Positions 1-8,369 of a stretch of 15,814 nt of DNA are shown piece after piece. The stretch is from CAINVV01 sp037129695 (lineage in GTDB: Bacteria > Bacteroidota > Bacteroidia > Bacteroidales > Prolixibacteraceae). The position numbers and the translations under genes were made by a program. The notes beneath the pieces are model-generated. The model made no database searches. It was not told the origin of the DNA and saw only the letters and a program-made list of their open reading frames with translations. Location: NCBI GenBank assembly GCA_037129695.1, contig JBAXUL010000092.1, positions 1 to 15,814 of the forward strand, written 5' to 3'. The number at the start of each line of letters is the position of its first letter. The stretch's first letter is position 1.

Positions 1-69
1 GATCTTTCTGATACTGAACGTGTATTGGTAGGTCTCGATTTATTTCAAAAGAGTATCTCAAGCGAATAA
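1..69 (+). CDS. kaiB: KaiB-like protein, C-terminal end only (5' part outside window)
   Basis: Reading from base 1, 22 codons remain before a TAA at 67-69. They begin DLSDTERVLVGLDLF, which matches the C-terminal end of the complete KaiB encoded next door (GDMSDTDRVLVGLDLR) and the conserved KaiB tail after the 'RRIIGD' segment. This is therefore the end of a first kaiB copy. The following kaiB starts 13 bases after the stop, so the two are almost certainly co-transcribed. KaiB is a small thioredoxin-like, fold-switching protein that binds KaiC in clock or clock-like systems. The two copies differ at many synonymous and some coding positions, so this is an old duplication rather than a recent one. 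The call rests on a short match, supported by the neighbour. Confidence 0.8.
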   Translation, partial: DLSDTERVLVGLDLFQKSISSE

Positions 70-82
70 ATAAGCAATTCAA

Positions 83-433
83 ATGAAACAAAAAGACAGC
101 AATAAAGATTTGACCAACCAGGCTTTCGAATTAGCGGCTTTGGGCACCGAACATCAATACCTTCTGCGATTGTACATTGCCGGTTCAACGCCACAATCGA
201 ACCGTGCAGTAGCAAACATAAAAACAATTTGCGAAGAACATTTAAAGGGGTACTATGAGCTTGAAGTAATAGACCTTTACGAAAAACCGTATTTGGCTGC
301 CGGAGAACAGATTCTTGCCGCTCCGACGCTCATTAAGCAACTGCCGCTTCCCTTGCGCCGGATAATCGGCGATATGTCGGATACCGATCGTGTGCTTGTG
401 GGACTCGATCTTCGAAGGGCAAATCAAAAATAA
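83..433 (+). CDS. kaiB: KaiB family circadian clock protein
   Basis: 116 residues; the KaiB domain spans about residues 25-110. Visible family signatures are the first strand and turn LRLYIAGSTPQS (28-39), VIDLYEKP, the hinge segment ILAAPTLIKQLPLPLRRIIG (77-96, close to the cyanobacterial ILATPTL..LP.PVRRIIGD stretch) and the tail DRVLVGLDL. KaiB binds the ATPase ring of KaiC after switching from a tetramer fold to a thioredoxin-like fold. Residues 1-24 form an extra N-terminal extension absent from short cyanobacterial KaiB. No clear Shine-Dalgarno precedes the ATG; the leader is A/T-rich, as usual in Bacteroidota. It lies 13 bases after another kaiB and 31 bases before a PAS protein, so an operon is likely. 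Neither kaiA nor kaiC is in the window; kaiC probably sits upstream. Family assignment is secure; a real circadian role is not shown. Confidence 0.95.
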   Translation: MKQKDSNKDLTNQAFELAALGTEHQYLLRLYIAGSTPQSNRAVANIKTICEEHLKGYYELEVIDLYEKPYLAAGEQILAAPTLIKQLPLPLRRIIGDMSDTDRVLVGLDLRRANQK

Positions 434-464
434 TGGATTTCCATACCCGGTAAAAGAAAGTACA

Positions 465-2327
465 ATGGCATATCAATCAGTATCTGAAGCAGCAAAACAA
501 CTCCGGTCAGAAAACGAGGAATTACACTTGCGTTTAACCGAAGCAGAAGAAACACTTCATGCCATCCGTAACGGAAAAGTGGATGCAATTGTCGTTTCAG
601 GTGCCGAAGGACCTCGGATATTTTCGCTCACTTCGGCCGAAACGCCTTACCGTATTATGGTAGAGGAGATGCTCGAAGGTGCAGCAACTCTAAAGGCCGA
701 TACGACAATCCTTCATTGCAACAGTCAATTCGCAAAAATGGCAGCTCGTACTTCTGAACAAATCATAGGAACCAGGTTCAGCCAGTTGATTGGTGAAAAT
801 GAAGAACCTGCTTTCACCAGGCTGTTCAATTCCGGTTTGGTAGGAAGAAGCAGCGGAGAGATTACCTGGTTAGGCCCAGAAAATGAAGTCCATTATTTCC
901 ACCTTTCTCTCAGCCCTTTGCCTCCGGAAGTTTCCGGTGATGTATGCGTGATCATGTCAGACTTTACCGAACGGAAACAGGCCGAAGAAACGCTGCATTC
1001 CCATGTTTTTCTGAATAGCGTGATTGAAAACAGCCCGAATGCACTTTGGATTTTAGATGAACAGGGAATCCTGAACCAAATGAACCAGGCAAGCCGGAAC
1101 CTTTTCAACATAGATGGCGATGAATTGACTGGCAAATACAATATTTTATACGATCCTGTTTTTGAGCAACAGGGATTTAAGCCACTCATCCATGATGTTT
1201 TTGAGAAAGCTTCCATTGTCCGCTTTGTTGCCCGATACGAAACTGCATCGGGTAGAGGGATTCAATCGGCTCAGGCTATAAATCTTTTTCTTGATGTAAG
1301 CATATCTCCTATCCTCGATCCGCATGGGAAAGTGACAAAGGTGGTTGTTCAGTTCACCGACATTACCGACCTCAAAAAAAAGGAACAAGAGCTGAAAAAA
1401 AGCGAACACAAATTCAAAAATATGGTCTGGGATATGCCGGTTGGAGTATTACTCCAGGGGCCAAAGGCCGAAATATTTTTAAGTAATCCTAAAGCACTTG
1501 AATTGCTTGGATTAAACGAAGATCAGCTATTAGGAAAGACTTCGCTTGACCCTGATTGGAATGTTATTCACGAAGATGGTTCTCCATTTCCGGGGAACAC
1601 CCATCCAGTACCTCAGGCTATAGCAACAGGTCTGCCGGTCAGGTCTGTCATTATGGGCGTTTATCATCCTGTTAATAACAGTCGTGTATGGTTATTGGTA
1701 GATGCCATACCACAGTTTAATGCTTATGGAAATATACAGCAGATCGTTTGCTCTTTTGTCGATATTACCCTTCGCAAACAGGCGGAAGACGAAGTCATAA
1801 AAAGCTACGAAAAGCTGATGAAATTTGCATCTCAGGTTCCCGGGATGCTCTACCAATTTGAGAGGCTGGTTGATGGATCATTCCGGGTACCCTTTACCAC
1901 TGAAGCTATCCGGGATATTTTTGGCTGCTCACCTGAAGATGTACTCTATGATTTTGCGTCGGTTTCAAAAGTGATCCACCCTGAAGATCTCGCCAGAATA
2001 AACAGTGAAATCCAGGAATCCTTCCTGAACATGACTGCTTTTCAGTCAGAGTATCGGGTTTTGCTGCCAGGTCAGCCAGTCCATTGGATCTATGCACGAT
2101 CAATGCCTGAAAGAATGCCCAATGGCAGCGTCATCTGGAATGGTTTTAATACCGATATCACACAACAAAAGCAGGCGGAAATCGATTTACGAAAGAAAAT
2201 GGATGAGCTGTTGCAGTTTCAGCGGCTGACTGTTGGCCGTGAGCTAAAAATGATTGAGCTGAAAAAAGAAATCAATGAACTGTTGAAAGGTTCGGAAAAG
2301 GATGAAAAATACCGGATTGTGGAATAA
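465..2327 (+). CDS. Multi-PAS sensory protein without a kinase domain, kaiB-linked
   Basis: 620 residues from the ATG at 465. The frame stays open further upstream, but an earlier start would overlap kaiB, and the conserved N-terminal module begins just after this Met. That module (about 12-70: heptad-like ENEELHLRLTEAEETLHAIRNG, then KVDAIVVSGAEG and a PYRIMVEEM segment) is typical of PAS sensor proteins found beside kaiB/kaiC. Four PAS domains follow at about 62-170, 180-300, 312-437 and 448-568. Their C-caps are recognisable: SDFTERKQAE, TDITDLKKKE, VDITLRKQAE, TDITQQKQAE. The tail, 565-610 (FQRLTVGRELKMIELKKEINELL), is a coiled coil that in relatives connects to a histidine kinase. Here the protein stops without HisKA, HATPase or receiver. 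There is no signal peptide or membrane segment, so it is probably cytosolic. It may act as a sensor-adaptor for KaiB/KaiC or for the kinases downstream. The PAS ligands cannot be read from sequence. Confidence 0.88.
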   Translation: MAYQSVSEAAKQLRSENEELHLRLTEAEETLHAIRNGKVDAIVVSGAEGPRIFSLTSAETPYRIMVEEMLEGAATLKADTTILHCNSQFAKMAARTSEQIIGTRFSQLIGENEEPAFTRLFNSGLVGRSSGEITWLGPENEVHYFHLSLSPLPPEVSGDVCVIMSDFTERKQAEETLHSHVFLNSVIENSPNALWILDEQGILNQMNQASRNLFNIDGDELTGKYNILYDPVFEQQGFKPLIHDVFEKASIVRFVARYETASGRGIQSAQAINLFLDVSISPILDPHGKVTKVVVQFTDITDLKKKEQELKKSEHKFKNMVWDMPVGVLLQGPKAEIFLSNPKALELLGLNEDQLLGKTSLDPDWNVIHEDGSPFPGNTHPVPQAIATGLPVRSVIMGVYHPVNNSRVWLLVDAIPQFNAYGNIQQIVCSFVDITLRKQAEDEVIKSYEKLMKFASQVPGMLYQFERLVDGSFRVPFTTEAIRDIFGCSPEDVLYDFASVSKVIHPEDLARINSEIQESFLNMTAFQSEYRVLLPGQPVHWIYARSMPERMPNGSVIWNGFNTDITQQKQAEIDLRKKMDELLQFQRLTVGRELKMIELKKEINELLKGSEKDEKYRIVE

Positions 2328-2356
2328 AAATGGAGTTTGGTAGTGGAAATTCCTGT

Positions 2357-2376
2357 CCGTCACATGAATGTGACGG
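2357..2376. repeat. Perfect 9-bp palindromic hairpin
   Basis: Arms 2357-2365 (CCGTCACAT) and 2368-2376 (ATGTGACGG) are exact reverse complements separated by two bases. The hairpin lies 30 bases after the PAS gene stop. It is followed by GCAAAG rather than a T-run, so it is not a classic intrinsic terminator. It could be a protein-binding dyad or the first unit of a composite intergenic repeat. Confidence 0.6.
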
Positions 2377-2381
2377 CAAAG

Positions 2382-2400
2382 CCTGCCAGCCGGAGGCAGG
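2382..2400. repeat. GC-rich hairpin, REP-like
   Basis: Arms CCTGCC (2382-2387) and GGCAGG (2395-2400) enclose the 7-base loop AGCCGGA. It is markedly GC-richer than its surroundings and stands right after the previous dyad. That resembles short palindromic repeats scattered between genes in Bacteroidota genomes. No second copy was seen in this window. Confidence 0.5.
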
Positions 2401-2438
2401 GATATCGTTCTAATCAGCTAAACTGCTTATTCGCAGCG

Positions 2439-2473
2439 CTATCCTTTGCCGTTCGCCTTTAGGCAACGGATAG
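2439..2473. repeat. 12-bp stem-loop upstream of the hybrid kinase
   Basis: Arm 2439-2450 (CTATCCTTTGCC) pairs with 2462-2473 (GGCAACGGATAG) with one mismatch and an 11-base loop. It is followed by an A-rich stretch rather than a T-run, so termination on the + strand is not supported. A further small dyad, GAGTC/GACTC, lies at 2486-2490 and 2497-2501, just before the 2519 start. Together these form a cluster of four hairpins in a 191-base spacer. They could affect messenger processing or expression of the kinase genes relative to kaiB. Confidence 0.5.
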
Positions 2474-2518
2474 AAAATAAAAACAGAGTCAGCGACGACT
2501 CACAAAAAGATAAAAAAA

Positions 2519-5491
2519 ATGAAATTCAAAAATCTTAAAATCGGGATACAGCTTAAGCTTGGTTTTGGGACCATGCTTTTGTTTGTCGTTGTGTTGGGAA
2601 CGCTCGCATACCGGCAATCGGAGCAACTCCAACAGCAAACAGAAATCATGTTTAATCATCCGGTAAAGGTCCGTGGTGCGCTGGAGGAAATCACCGGCAG
2701 CATCTTGCTCATGCGTATAAATATCAAGGACTTTCTGCTGGCTGAGGATCTTAAGGTCAGGCAAGGTATTCGGAATGAACTTGCCGTAAATCAGTCCAAT
2801 GCTCAAAACGATATGGAAATAATCAGGAATAACTACCTTGGACCTCGTCAAGATGTTGATGAACTGAACCGCGAATTGGCCAAATGGTTTTCTATCCTGC
2901 AGGAAACCATTCAAATGGTAACTTCCGGAAACCTGGAGGAAGCCCATAGTCGGCACATACCCGGAGGTGTTGCCCTCGCTCAGGCGATGATCGTAATGGC
3001 AGCATTGCAGAAAATCAGCGATTTTGCGACACAAAAGGCTGGCCAATTATATGGCAATTCGGTCAAGCTCAGCCAGGAGCTCCACATGCAACTCCTTCTG
3101 CTGATTTCCCTGCTCGTAATCCTTTCGTTGGTTATTTACACCGTTTTGTACCGCAATATCCGCGAACCATTGAATGTATTAACCGTCGCCACCCAACGGT
3201 TTCGAGATGGAGAGAGGAATTCGCGCAGTTCCTATGCATCAAACAATGAAATAGGCATTTTATCCGCTTCATTCAATTCGCTGGCCGAAAACATTCAATC
3301 CTCAATGAATTTGAACGAAAAGGTGGTCAGCCTGTCCAGTTTGATGCTCAGTAAACACGAGGCAAAGGAATTCTTTCGGGAAACACTGCATGCATTGGCC
3401 ATCCATACCAACTCACAAATGGCAGCTATTTACCTGTTGAGTGAGGATCAAAAAACCTTTGACCATGTTGAATCCATCGGATTGGACGACAAGGCCCGAT
3501 TTTCGTTTGATGCATTGAATTTCGAGGGCGAATTCGGCGCATTGCTGGCTTCGCAAAAGGTTCAGCACATCAAAGATATTTCAGAAGATACCCGTTTTGT
3601 TTTTCAAACGGTAAGCGGCAGTTTTATCCCGCACGAAATAATCACCATTCCTGTGCTCTCCCAAAAGAAGGTCATCGCCATTATTTCGCTGGCCAGTATC
3701 AGCAGCTATAATCATCAGGCCATTCAATTCATCGGGAGCATTTCCGACACCCTGAATTCCCGTATCGAAGGGATTATTGCCAACCATAAAATGCTGAAAT
3801 TTTCGGAGATTCTCGAACTCCAGAACCGCGAATTGGAAACCCAAAAAAATGAGCTTTCTGCACAATCAATAGAACTCATGGGACAAAATATTGAGCTTGA
3901 AATTCAGAAAAATCAATTGAACGAAGCGAGCCGGCTGAAAACCAATTTTTTGTCGAACATGAGCCACGAACTTCGCACCCCGCTTAATTCGGTTATTGCC
4001 CTTTCGGGAGTTCTCAACCGCCGGCTGCTGAAAAAAATTCCGGAGGAAGAATACGGCTACCTGGAAGTTATTGAGCGTAATGGAAAGCATTTACTCTCGC
4101 TGATCAACGATATTCTCGACATCTCGAGAATTGAAGCGGGACACGAAGAAATCGGGTTGTCGGAGTTTGATGCCAACGACCTGATTGCTGATGTGATCAG
4201 CATGATCCGACCGCAGGCGCAACAGAAAAACATTGAACTGCTTTTCCCTGCCAGCAGTACGGGCCTGTTGGTGACGAGTGATATCGACAAATGCAGGCAT
4301 ATTCTGCTCAACCTCATTGGAAACGCCGTGAAATTTACCGAAGAAGGCAAGGTTGAAATTTCGGCCGTAAAAAGTGATTCGAATTTTGACATTAAAATAA
4401 GCGACACCGGCATTGGGATCTCCGAAAATAATCTGCCTTACATTTTCAATGAATTCCGTCAGGCCGATGGAAGCACATCGAGCAAGTATGGCGGAACCGG
4501 TCTGGGTCTGGCCATTGCAAAAAAGTATGCCAATCTTTTGGGCGGAACGATTTCGGTTAAAAGTACTCTGGGAAAAGGCTCCGAATTCAGTCTTAGCCTG
4601 CCTTTACACTATGCTGCCGAAAACAGGGTCACCGAAAGCGTCATACTCACCAGGTTCAACCCTGAAAGCAGGCCCATGCACCAAAAACTTATTTCCGGAA
4701 CAACTCCTAAAACCATTTTACTGATCGACGACAGCGAACCGGCCATTCTGGAGATCAAAGATATCCTGAAGGAAAGCGGGTACAACTTACTTTTTGCAAC
4801 CAATGGCAGCGATGCACTACGGATTATCTCCGATAACATTCCCGACGGCGTTATTCTCGACCTGTTAATGCCCGGAATCGATGGATTTGAAGTGCTCCGG
4901 ATTATTCGCTCAGAAGAGCGAACCGCCCACATTCCGGTTCTGATTCTTACCGCGAAACACATCACCAAAGAAGAACTACTGTTTTTGAAACAGAACCGTA
5001 TTCATCAATTAATTCAGAAAGGCCTGGTAAACAGCAACGAACTGATCAGTTCAATTGACCTGATGATCTTTCCGGAATTAGCTGCAGCTGAAGCTTTTGC
5101 GGATGAACAGCATCGCATCAGTGGCAAGCCTGTAATACTGGTTGTTGAGGATAATGCCGACAACATGATCACTGTTCAAGCGATTCTGGCCGGAAATTAC
5201 CAGGTTATTGAAGCTACCGATGGCATCGGTGCTGTTGAAATGGCCAGGCAACACAAGCCTGATCTGATTTTAATGGATATCGGCCTTCCTAAAATGAATG
5301 GAATCGCAGCATTTAAAATCATCCGTCAGGATGCCGCATTACAGCACATTCCGGTAATTGCCCTTACTGCCAGCGCGATGATTGCCGACCGGGAAACCAT
5401 TTTGGCGCATGGAATGGATGCCTGGATTCCCAAGCCGATTGACGAGAAGGAATTTTTTAAGACAATAAACAAAGTGCTTTATGGGAAATAA
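2519..5491 (+). CDS. Membrane hybrid histidine kinase (4HB-HAMP-GAF-HisKA-HATPase-REC-REC)
   Basis: 990 residues. Order: first membrane helix about 13-31; extracytoplasmic helical-bundle sensor about 32-189; second membrane helix about 190-212; HAMP about 213-265; GAF about 270-420; coiled coil about 425-470; HisKA with phospho-accepting His483 in NMSHELRTP; HATPase_c with N-box N602, G1 D629-G631 (SDTGIGI) and G2 YGGTGLGLAIA (657-667); receiver 1 about 731-850 with acidic pair D737/D738, phospho-Asp D781 and Lys834; receiver 2 about 871-990 with E877/D878, phospho-Asp D920 and Lys972. All catalytic residues are present, so it should autophosphorylate and relay internally. It likely senses an envelope signal through the helical bundle and a small molecule through GAF. 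The ATG is preceded by AAAAAGATAAAAAA, an A-rich leader. The last 11 bases overlap the next gene, implying translational coupling. Confidence 0.93.
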   Translation: MKFKNLKIGIQLKLGFGTMLLFVVVLGTLAYRQSEQLQQQTEIMFNHPVKVRGALEEITGSILLMRINIKDFLLAEDLKVRQGIRNELAVNQSNAQNDMEIIRNNYLGPRQDVDELNRELAKWFSILQETIQMVTSGNLEEAHSRHIPGGVALAQAMIVMAALQKISDFATQKAGQLYGNSVKLSQELHMQLLLLISLLVILSLVIYTVLYRNIREPLNVLTVATQRFRDGERNSRSSYASNNEIGILSASFNSLAENIQSSMNLNEKVVSLSSLMLSKHEAKEFFRETLHALAIHTNSQMAAIYLLSEDQKTFDHVESIGLDDKARFSFDALNFEGEFGALLASQKVQHIKDISEDTRFVFQTVSGSFIPHEIITIPVLSQKKVIAIISLASISSYNHQAIQFIGSISDTLNSRIEGIIANHKMLKFSEILELQNRELETQKNELSAQSIELMGQNIELEIQKNQLNEASRLKTNFLSNMSHELRTPLNSVIALSGVLNRRLLKKIPEEEYGYLEVIERNGKHLLSLINDILDISRIEAGHEEIGLSEFDANDLIADVISMIRPQAQQKNIELLFPASSTGLLVTSDIDKCRHILLNLIGNAVKFTEEGKVEISAVKSDSNFDIKISDTGIGISENNLPYIFNEFRQADGSTSSKYGGTGLGLAIAKKYANLLGGTISVKSTLGKGSEFSLSLPLHYAAENRVTESVILTRFNPESRPMHQKLISGTTPKTILLIDDSEPAILEIKDILKESGYNLLFATNGSDALRIISDNIPDGVILDLLMPGIDGFEVLRIIRSEERTAHIPVLILTAKHITKEELLFLKQNRIHQLIQKGLVNSNELISSIDLMIFPELAAAEAFADEQHRISGKPVILVVEDNADNMITVQAILAGNYQVIEATDGIGAVEMARQHKPDLILMDIGLPKMNGIAAFKIIRQDAALQHIPVIALTASAMIADRETILAHGMDAWIPKPIDEKEFFKTINKVLYGK

Positions 5492-8369
5492 AAAAATCAA
5501 AATCCTGGCTATCGATGATATTCCGGATAACCTGATCAGTATAAAGGCGCAGATCAGGGAAGTGTTTCCTGAAGCATCAGTTTTTACCGCATTAGACGGT
5601 GCAAAGGGAATTGAATTGGCTGCCCTCGAAGATCCCGATGTGATTCTTCTGGATATTGTCATGCCCGGCATGGACGGTTATGAGCTGTGCAAATTGCTGA
5701 AAGCCGACCAGAAACTATGCAGTATCCCGGTGGTTTTTATTACGGCAAACAAAAGCGATAAAGAGAGCCGTATCAGGGCGCTGGAATGCGGAGCTGAAGC
5801 ACTGCTTGCAAAACCCATCGACCCCATTGAACTGATCGCCCAGATTCGTGCTATGGTGAAGGTAAAAGATGCCAGCATCATCAAACAAAAAGAAGAAGAA
5901 CGGTTGACTCAATTGGTCGAAGAGCAGGTTCTCGAACTGAAATTAACCCACACTGCTTCCCTTAACCTGCTTGAAGATTTAAGGAATGAGGTTGAAGCCA
6001 GATTGCAATATGAGCAGAAGCTGGAATCGAGCGAAGAACATTACCGCATTCTGACCCAATCGGCCAATGATGCCATTGTGACAATAAATAACTCTGGGGC
6101 GATAATCGAATGGAATAACGGTGCAGAAAAAACATTCGGGTATACCAAAGAAGAAGTATATGGAAAACCAATGGTTGGAATCATCCCTCAGCAATTCCGG
6201 CAACATCACATTGATTTCATCGACAGGATACCCGGTGACGAATATAGTGGATTGGTAGGCCATACCGTTGAGATGGTCGGATTACATCAGAACGGAACTG
6301 AGTTTCCCATTGAATTGTCGTTTTCATCATGGGAAACTGCTTCCGGACATTTCTTTACCGCAATAATTCGTGATATCAGCGAACGGAAGAATGCAGAAAA
6401 AAAGCTTTATGAAAAGGAAATGCAGTTCAGAAAGCTTTCTGCCAATTTGCCTGACATGATCTTTCAATTTACCAGACGACTTGACGGAAGCTTTTGCGTT
6501 CCGATAGCCTCTGATGGAATTAAAAATATTTACGGATTATTGCCGGAGGATGTAATCGACGACTTTACACCCATTTTCAAGTTAATTTATCCTGAAGATT
6601 CGGCGAGGCTTTTAAGCAACATTCAATATTCCGCAGAGCATTTGACCCACCTCGACATAGAATACAGGGTGCAATTACCCGGTCAGGAAATAAAATGGTT
6701 GCATTGCAAATCAATACCTGAACTTTTAGCCGACGGTAGCATTATCTGGTATGGCTATATTATAGACATTACCTTACGTAGGATGGTGGAGGAAAGAATT
6801 AAGAATAGCGAGGAAAAGTTTCGGGCCATTGCCGAGCAAACCAGCGACCTTATTTCGCTTTGCGATGCCAATGGGTTCATTACTTATGCTTCACCCTCTT
6901 CCAGAGAATTATTTCGTTGTGAACCTGAGGAAATGTGTGGGCACAATTTTGTCGATTTTTTAGATCCGGAAGATGTTCCCCGTGTGGTTGAAGTGTTTCA
7001 CGAATCACTTGAGCAGAAAAAAAAGATGGTAAATCTGGAATTGAAACTGAAACGAAAAGACAAGTCCGTATTTTTTGGCGAGTTGAATGGATCACCCTTT
7101 TCGGTTGGCGTGGAGATTGGCTCATTGGTCATTATCAGGGATTTTACCGAACGCAAACTAGCCGAAATTGAATTACTTAAGTCGAAAGATCAGGCGGAAG
7201 AAAGCGACCGCTTGAAGTCGGCCTTCCTGGCCAACATGAGCCACGAGATCCGGACTCCGATGAACGGCATTTTGGGTTTTGCCGAACTGCTTAAAGATCC
7301 GGGACTAACTGGAGAACAACAACAACAATACATCAGTATCATTGAAAAAAGCGGCTCCCGCATGCTCAATATCATTAACAATATTGTGGATATTTCGAAA
7401 ATAGAGGCGGGCCTGATGACCGTTGATATCCACGATTCGGATATCAACGAGCAAATCGAATTCATAGCAACCTTTTTTAAACCGGAGGCAGAGAAAAAAG
7501 GAATTGAGCTTTCCTATAGAATCGGTTTGCCGACAGGAAAAGCCACCATTAAAACCGATCGCGAAAAAATCTTTGCCATCCTGACAAACCTGGTAAAAAA
7601 TGCCATTAAATACACCAATAAAGGATCGATTGAATTTGGATATAAGCTGGTAGAGACATTGAATGCCTCCTCACCACAGAATTCTGTATTGCTGCAAAAA
7701 AGAACCCAGGTGCTCGAATTTTATGTTTACGACACCGGGATCGGAATTCCGAAAAACCGGCAGGAAGCAGTATTTAAACGCTTCATACAGGCTGATATTG
7801 ATGATAAAATGGCACAACAGGGAGCAGGTCTGGGATTGGCCATCTCCAATGCCTATGTCAAAATGCTTGGAGGCAGTATGCGGGTAGAGAGCGAAGAGGG
7901 AAAAGGATCAACATTTTATTTTACAATCCCTTATTCTTTCAAACCCGATGAAAAGGAACAGGATCAGATCACCATTTTTATGGATGAAGTATTGAAGCAA
8001 TTTAAAAAACTAATCATATTGATTGCCGAAGACGACGAGGAATCGCAACTGTTTCTTGAAATTGCAATGAAAAGAATCAGTAAAAAAATTATAAAGGCAA
8101 AAACCGGATTGGAAGCGGTTGAAGCTTGCCGTATAAATAAAGACATCGATTTAGTTCTTATGGACATCAAAATGCCCCAGATGGACGGTTATGAGGCCAC
8201 CCGGCAGATTCGTCAGATAAACAAGGACGTCGTCATTATTGCTCAAACAGCCTATGGTCTATCTGATGACAATGAATTGGCATTAATGGCAGGATGTAAC
8301 GATTTCATTTCTAAACCGATTAAACGGGAAAGATTATTGGATTTGGTACAGAAATATTTCGAAAATTAG
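5481..8369 (+). CDS. Soluble hybrid histidine kinase (REC-PAS-PAS-PAS-HisKA-HATPase-REC)
   Basis: 962 residues with no membrane segment. Order: N-terminal receiver about 5-125 (D12/D13, phospho-Asp D58, Lys111); coiled coil about 130-185; PAS1 about 186-300 (ending RDISERKNAE); PAS2 about 315-433 (ending IDITLRRMVEE); PAS3 about 443-560 (ending RDFTERKLAE); HisKA with His588 in NMSHEIRTP; HATPase_c with N707, G1 D751 (YDTGIGIP) and G2 GAGLGLAIS (781-789); C-terminal receiver about 842-960 (E850-D852, phospho-Asp D895, Lys945). Starting with a receiver suggests its activity is gated by phosphate from another kinase, most plausibly the product of the gene it overlaps by 11 bases. PAS2 resembles the fourth PAS of the kaiB-linked PAS protein (shared DGSF..P, HPED/YPED and EYRV.LPGQ patterns), which suggests the two sense the same thing or dimerise. 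No DNA-binding output domain is present. Confidence 0.93.
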   Translation: MGNKKIKILAIDDIPDNLISIKAQIREVFPEASVFTALDGAKGIELAALEDPDVILLDIVMPGMDGYELCKLLKADQKLCSIPVVFITANKSDKESRIRALECGAEALLAKPIDPIELIAQIRAMVKVKDASIIKQKEEERLTQLVEEQVLELKLTHTASLNLLEDLRNEVEARLQYEQKLESSEEHYRILTQSANDAIVTINNSGAIIEWNNGAEKTFGYTKEEVYGKPMVGIIPQQFRQHHIDFIDRIPGDEYSGLVGHTVEMVGLHQNGTEFPIELSFSSWETASGHFFTAIIRDISERKNAEKKLYEKEMQFRKLSANLPDMIFQFTRRLDGSFCVPIASDGIKNIYGLLPEDVIDDFTPIFKLIYPEDSARLLSNIQYSAEHLTHLDIEYRVQLPGQEIKWLHCKSIPELLADGSIIWYGYIIDITLRRMVEERIKNSEEKFRAIAEQTSDLISLCDANGFITYASPSSRELFRCEPEEMCGHNFVDFLDPEDVPRVVEVFHESLEQKKKMVNLELKLKRKDKSVFFGELNGSPFSVGVEIGSLVIIRDFTERKLAEIELLKSKDQAEESDRLKSAFLANMSHEIRTPMNGILGFAELLKDPGLTGEQQQQYISIIEKSGSRMLNIINNIVDISKIEAGLMTVDIHDSDINEQIEFIATFFKPEAEKKGIELSYRIGLPTGKATIKTDREKIFAILTNLVKNAIKYTNKGSIEFGYKLVETLNASSPQNSVLLQKRTQVLEFYVYDTGIGIPKNRQEAVFKRFIQADIDDKMAQQGAGLGLAISNAYVKMLGGSMRVESEEGKGSTFYFTIPYSFKPDEKEQDQITIFMDEVLKQFKKLIILIAEDDEESQLFLEIAMKRISKKIIKAKTGLEAVEACRINKDIDLVLMDIKMPQMDGYEATRQIRQINKDVVIIAQTAYGLSDDNELALMAGCNDFISKPIKRERLLDLVQKYFEN

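Noticed and set aside
2489..3046. 185-codon open frame on the - strand at the start of the membrane hybrid kinase
   Set aside because: It is antisense to the sensor domain of an intact kinase, with no recognisable motif; it is a shadow frame.
4091..4413. Several open - strand and alternate + frames within the kinase genes
   Set aside because: They are shadows of intact kinase coding sequence with all catalytic motifs in the main frame.
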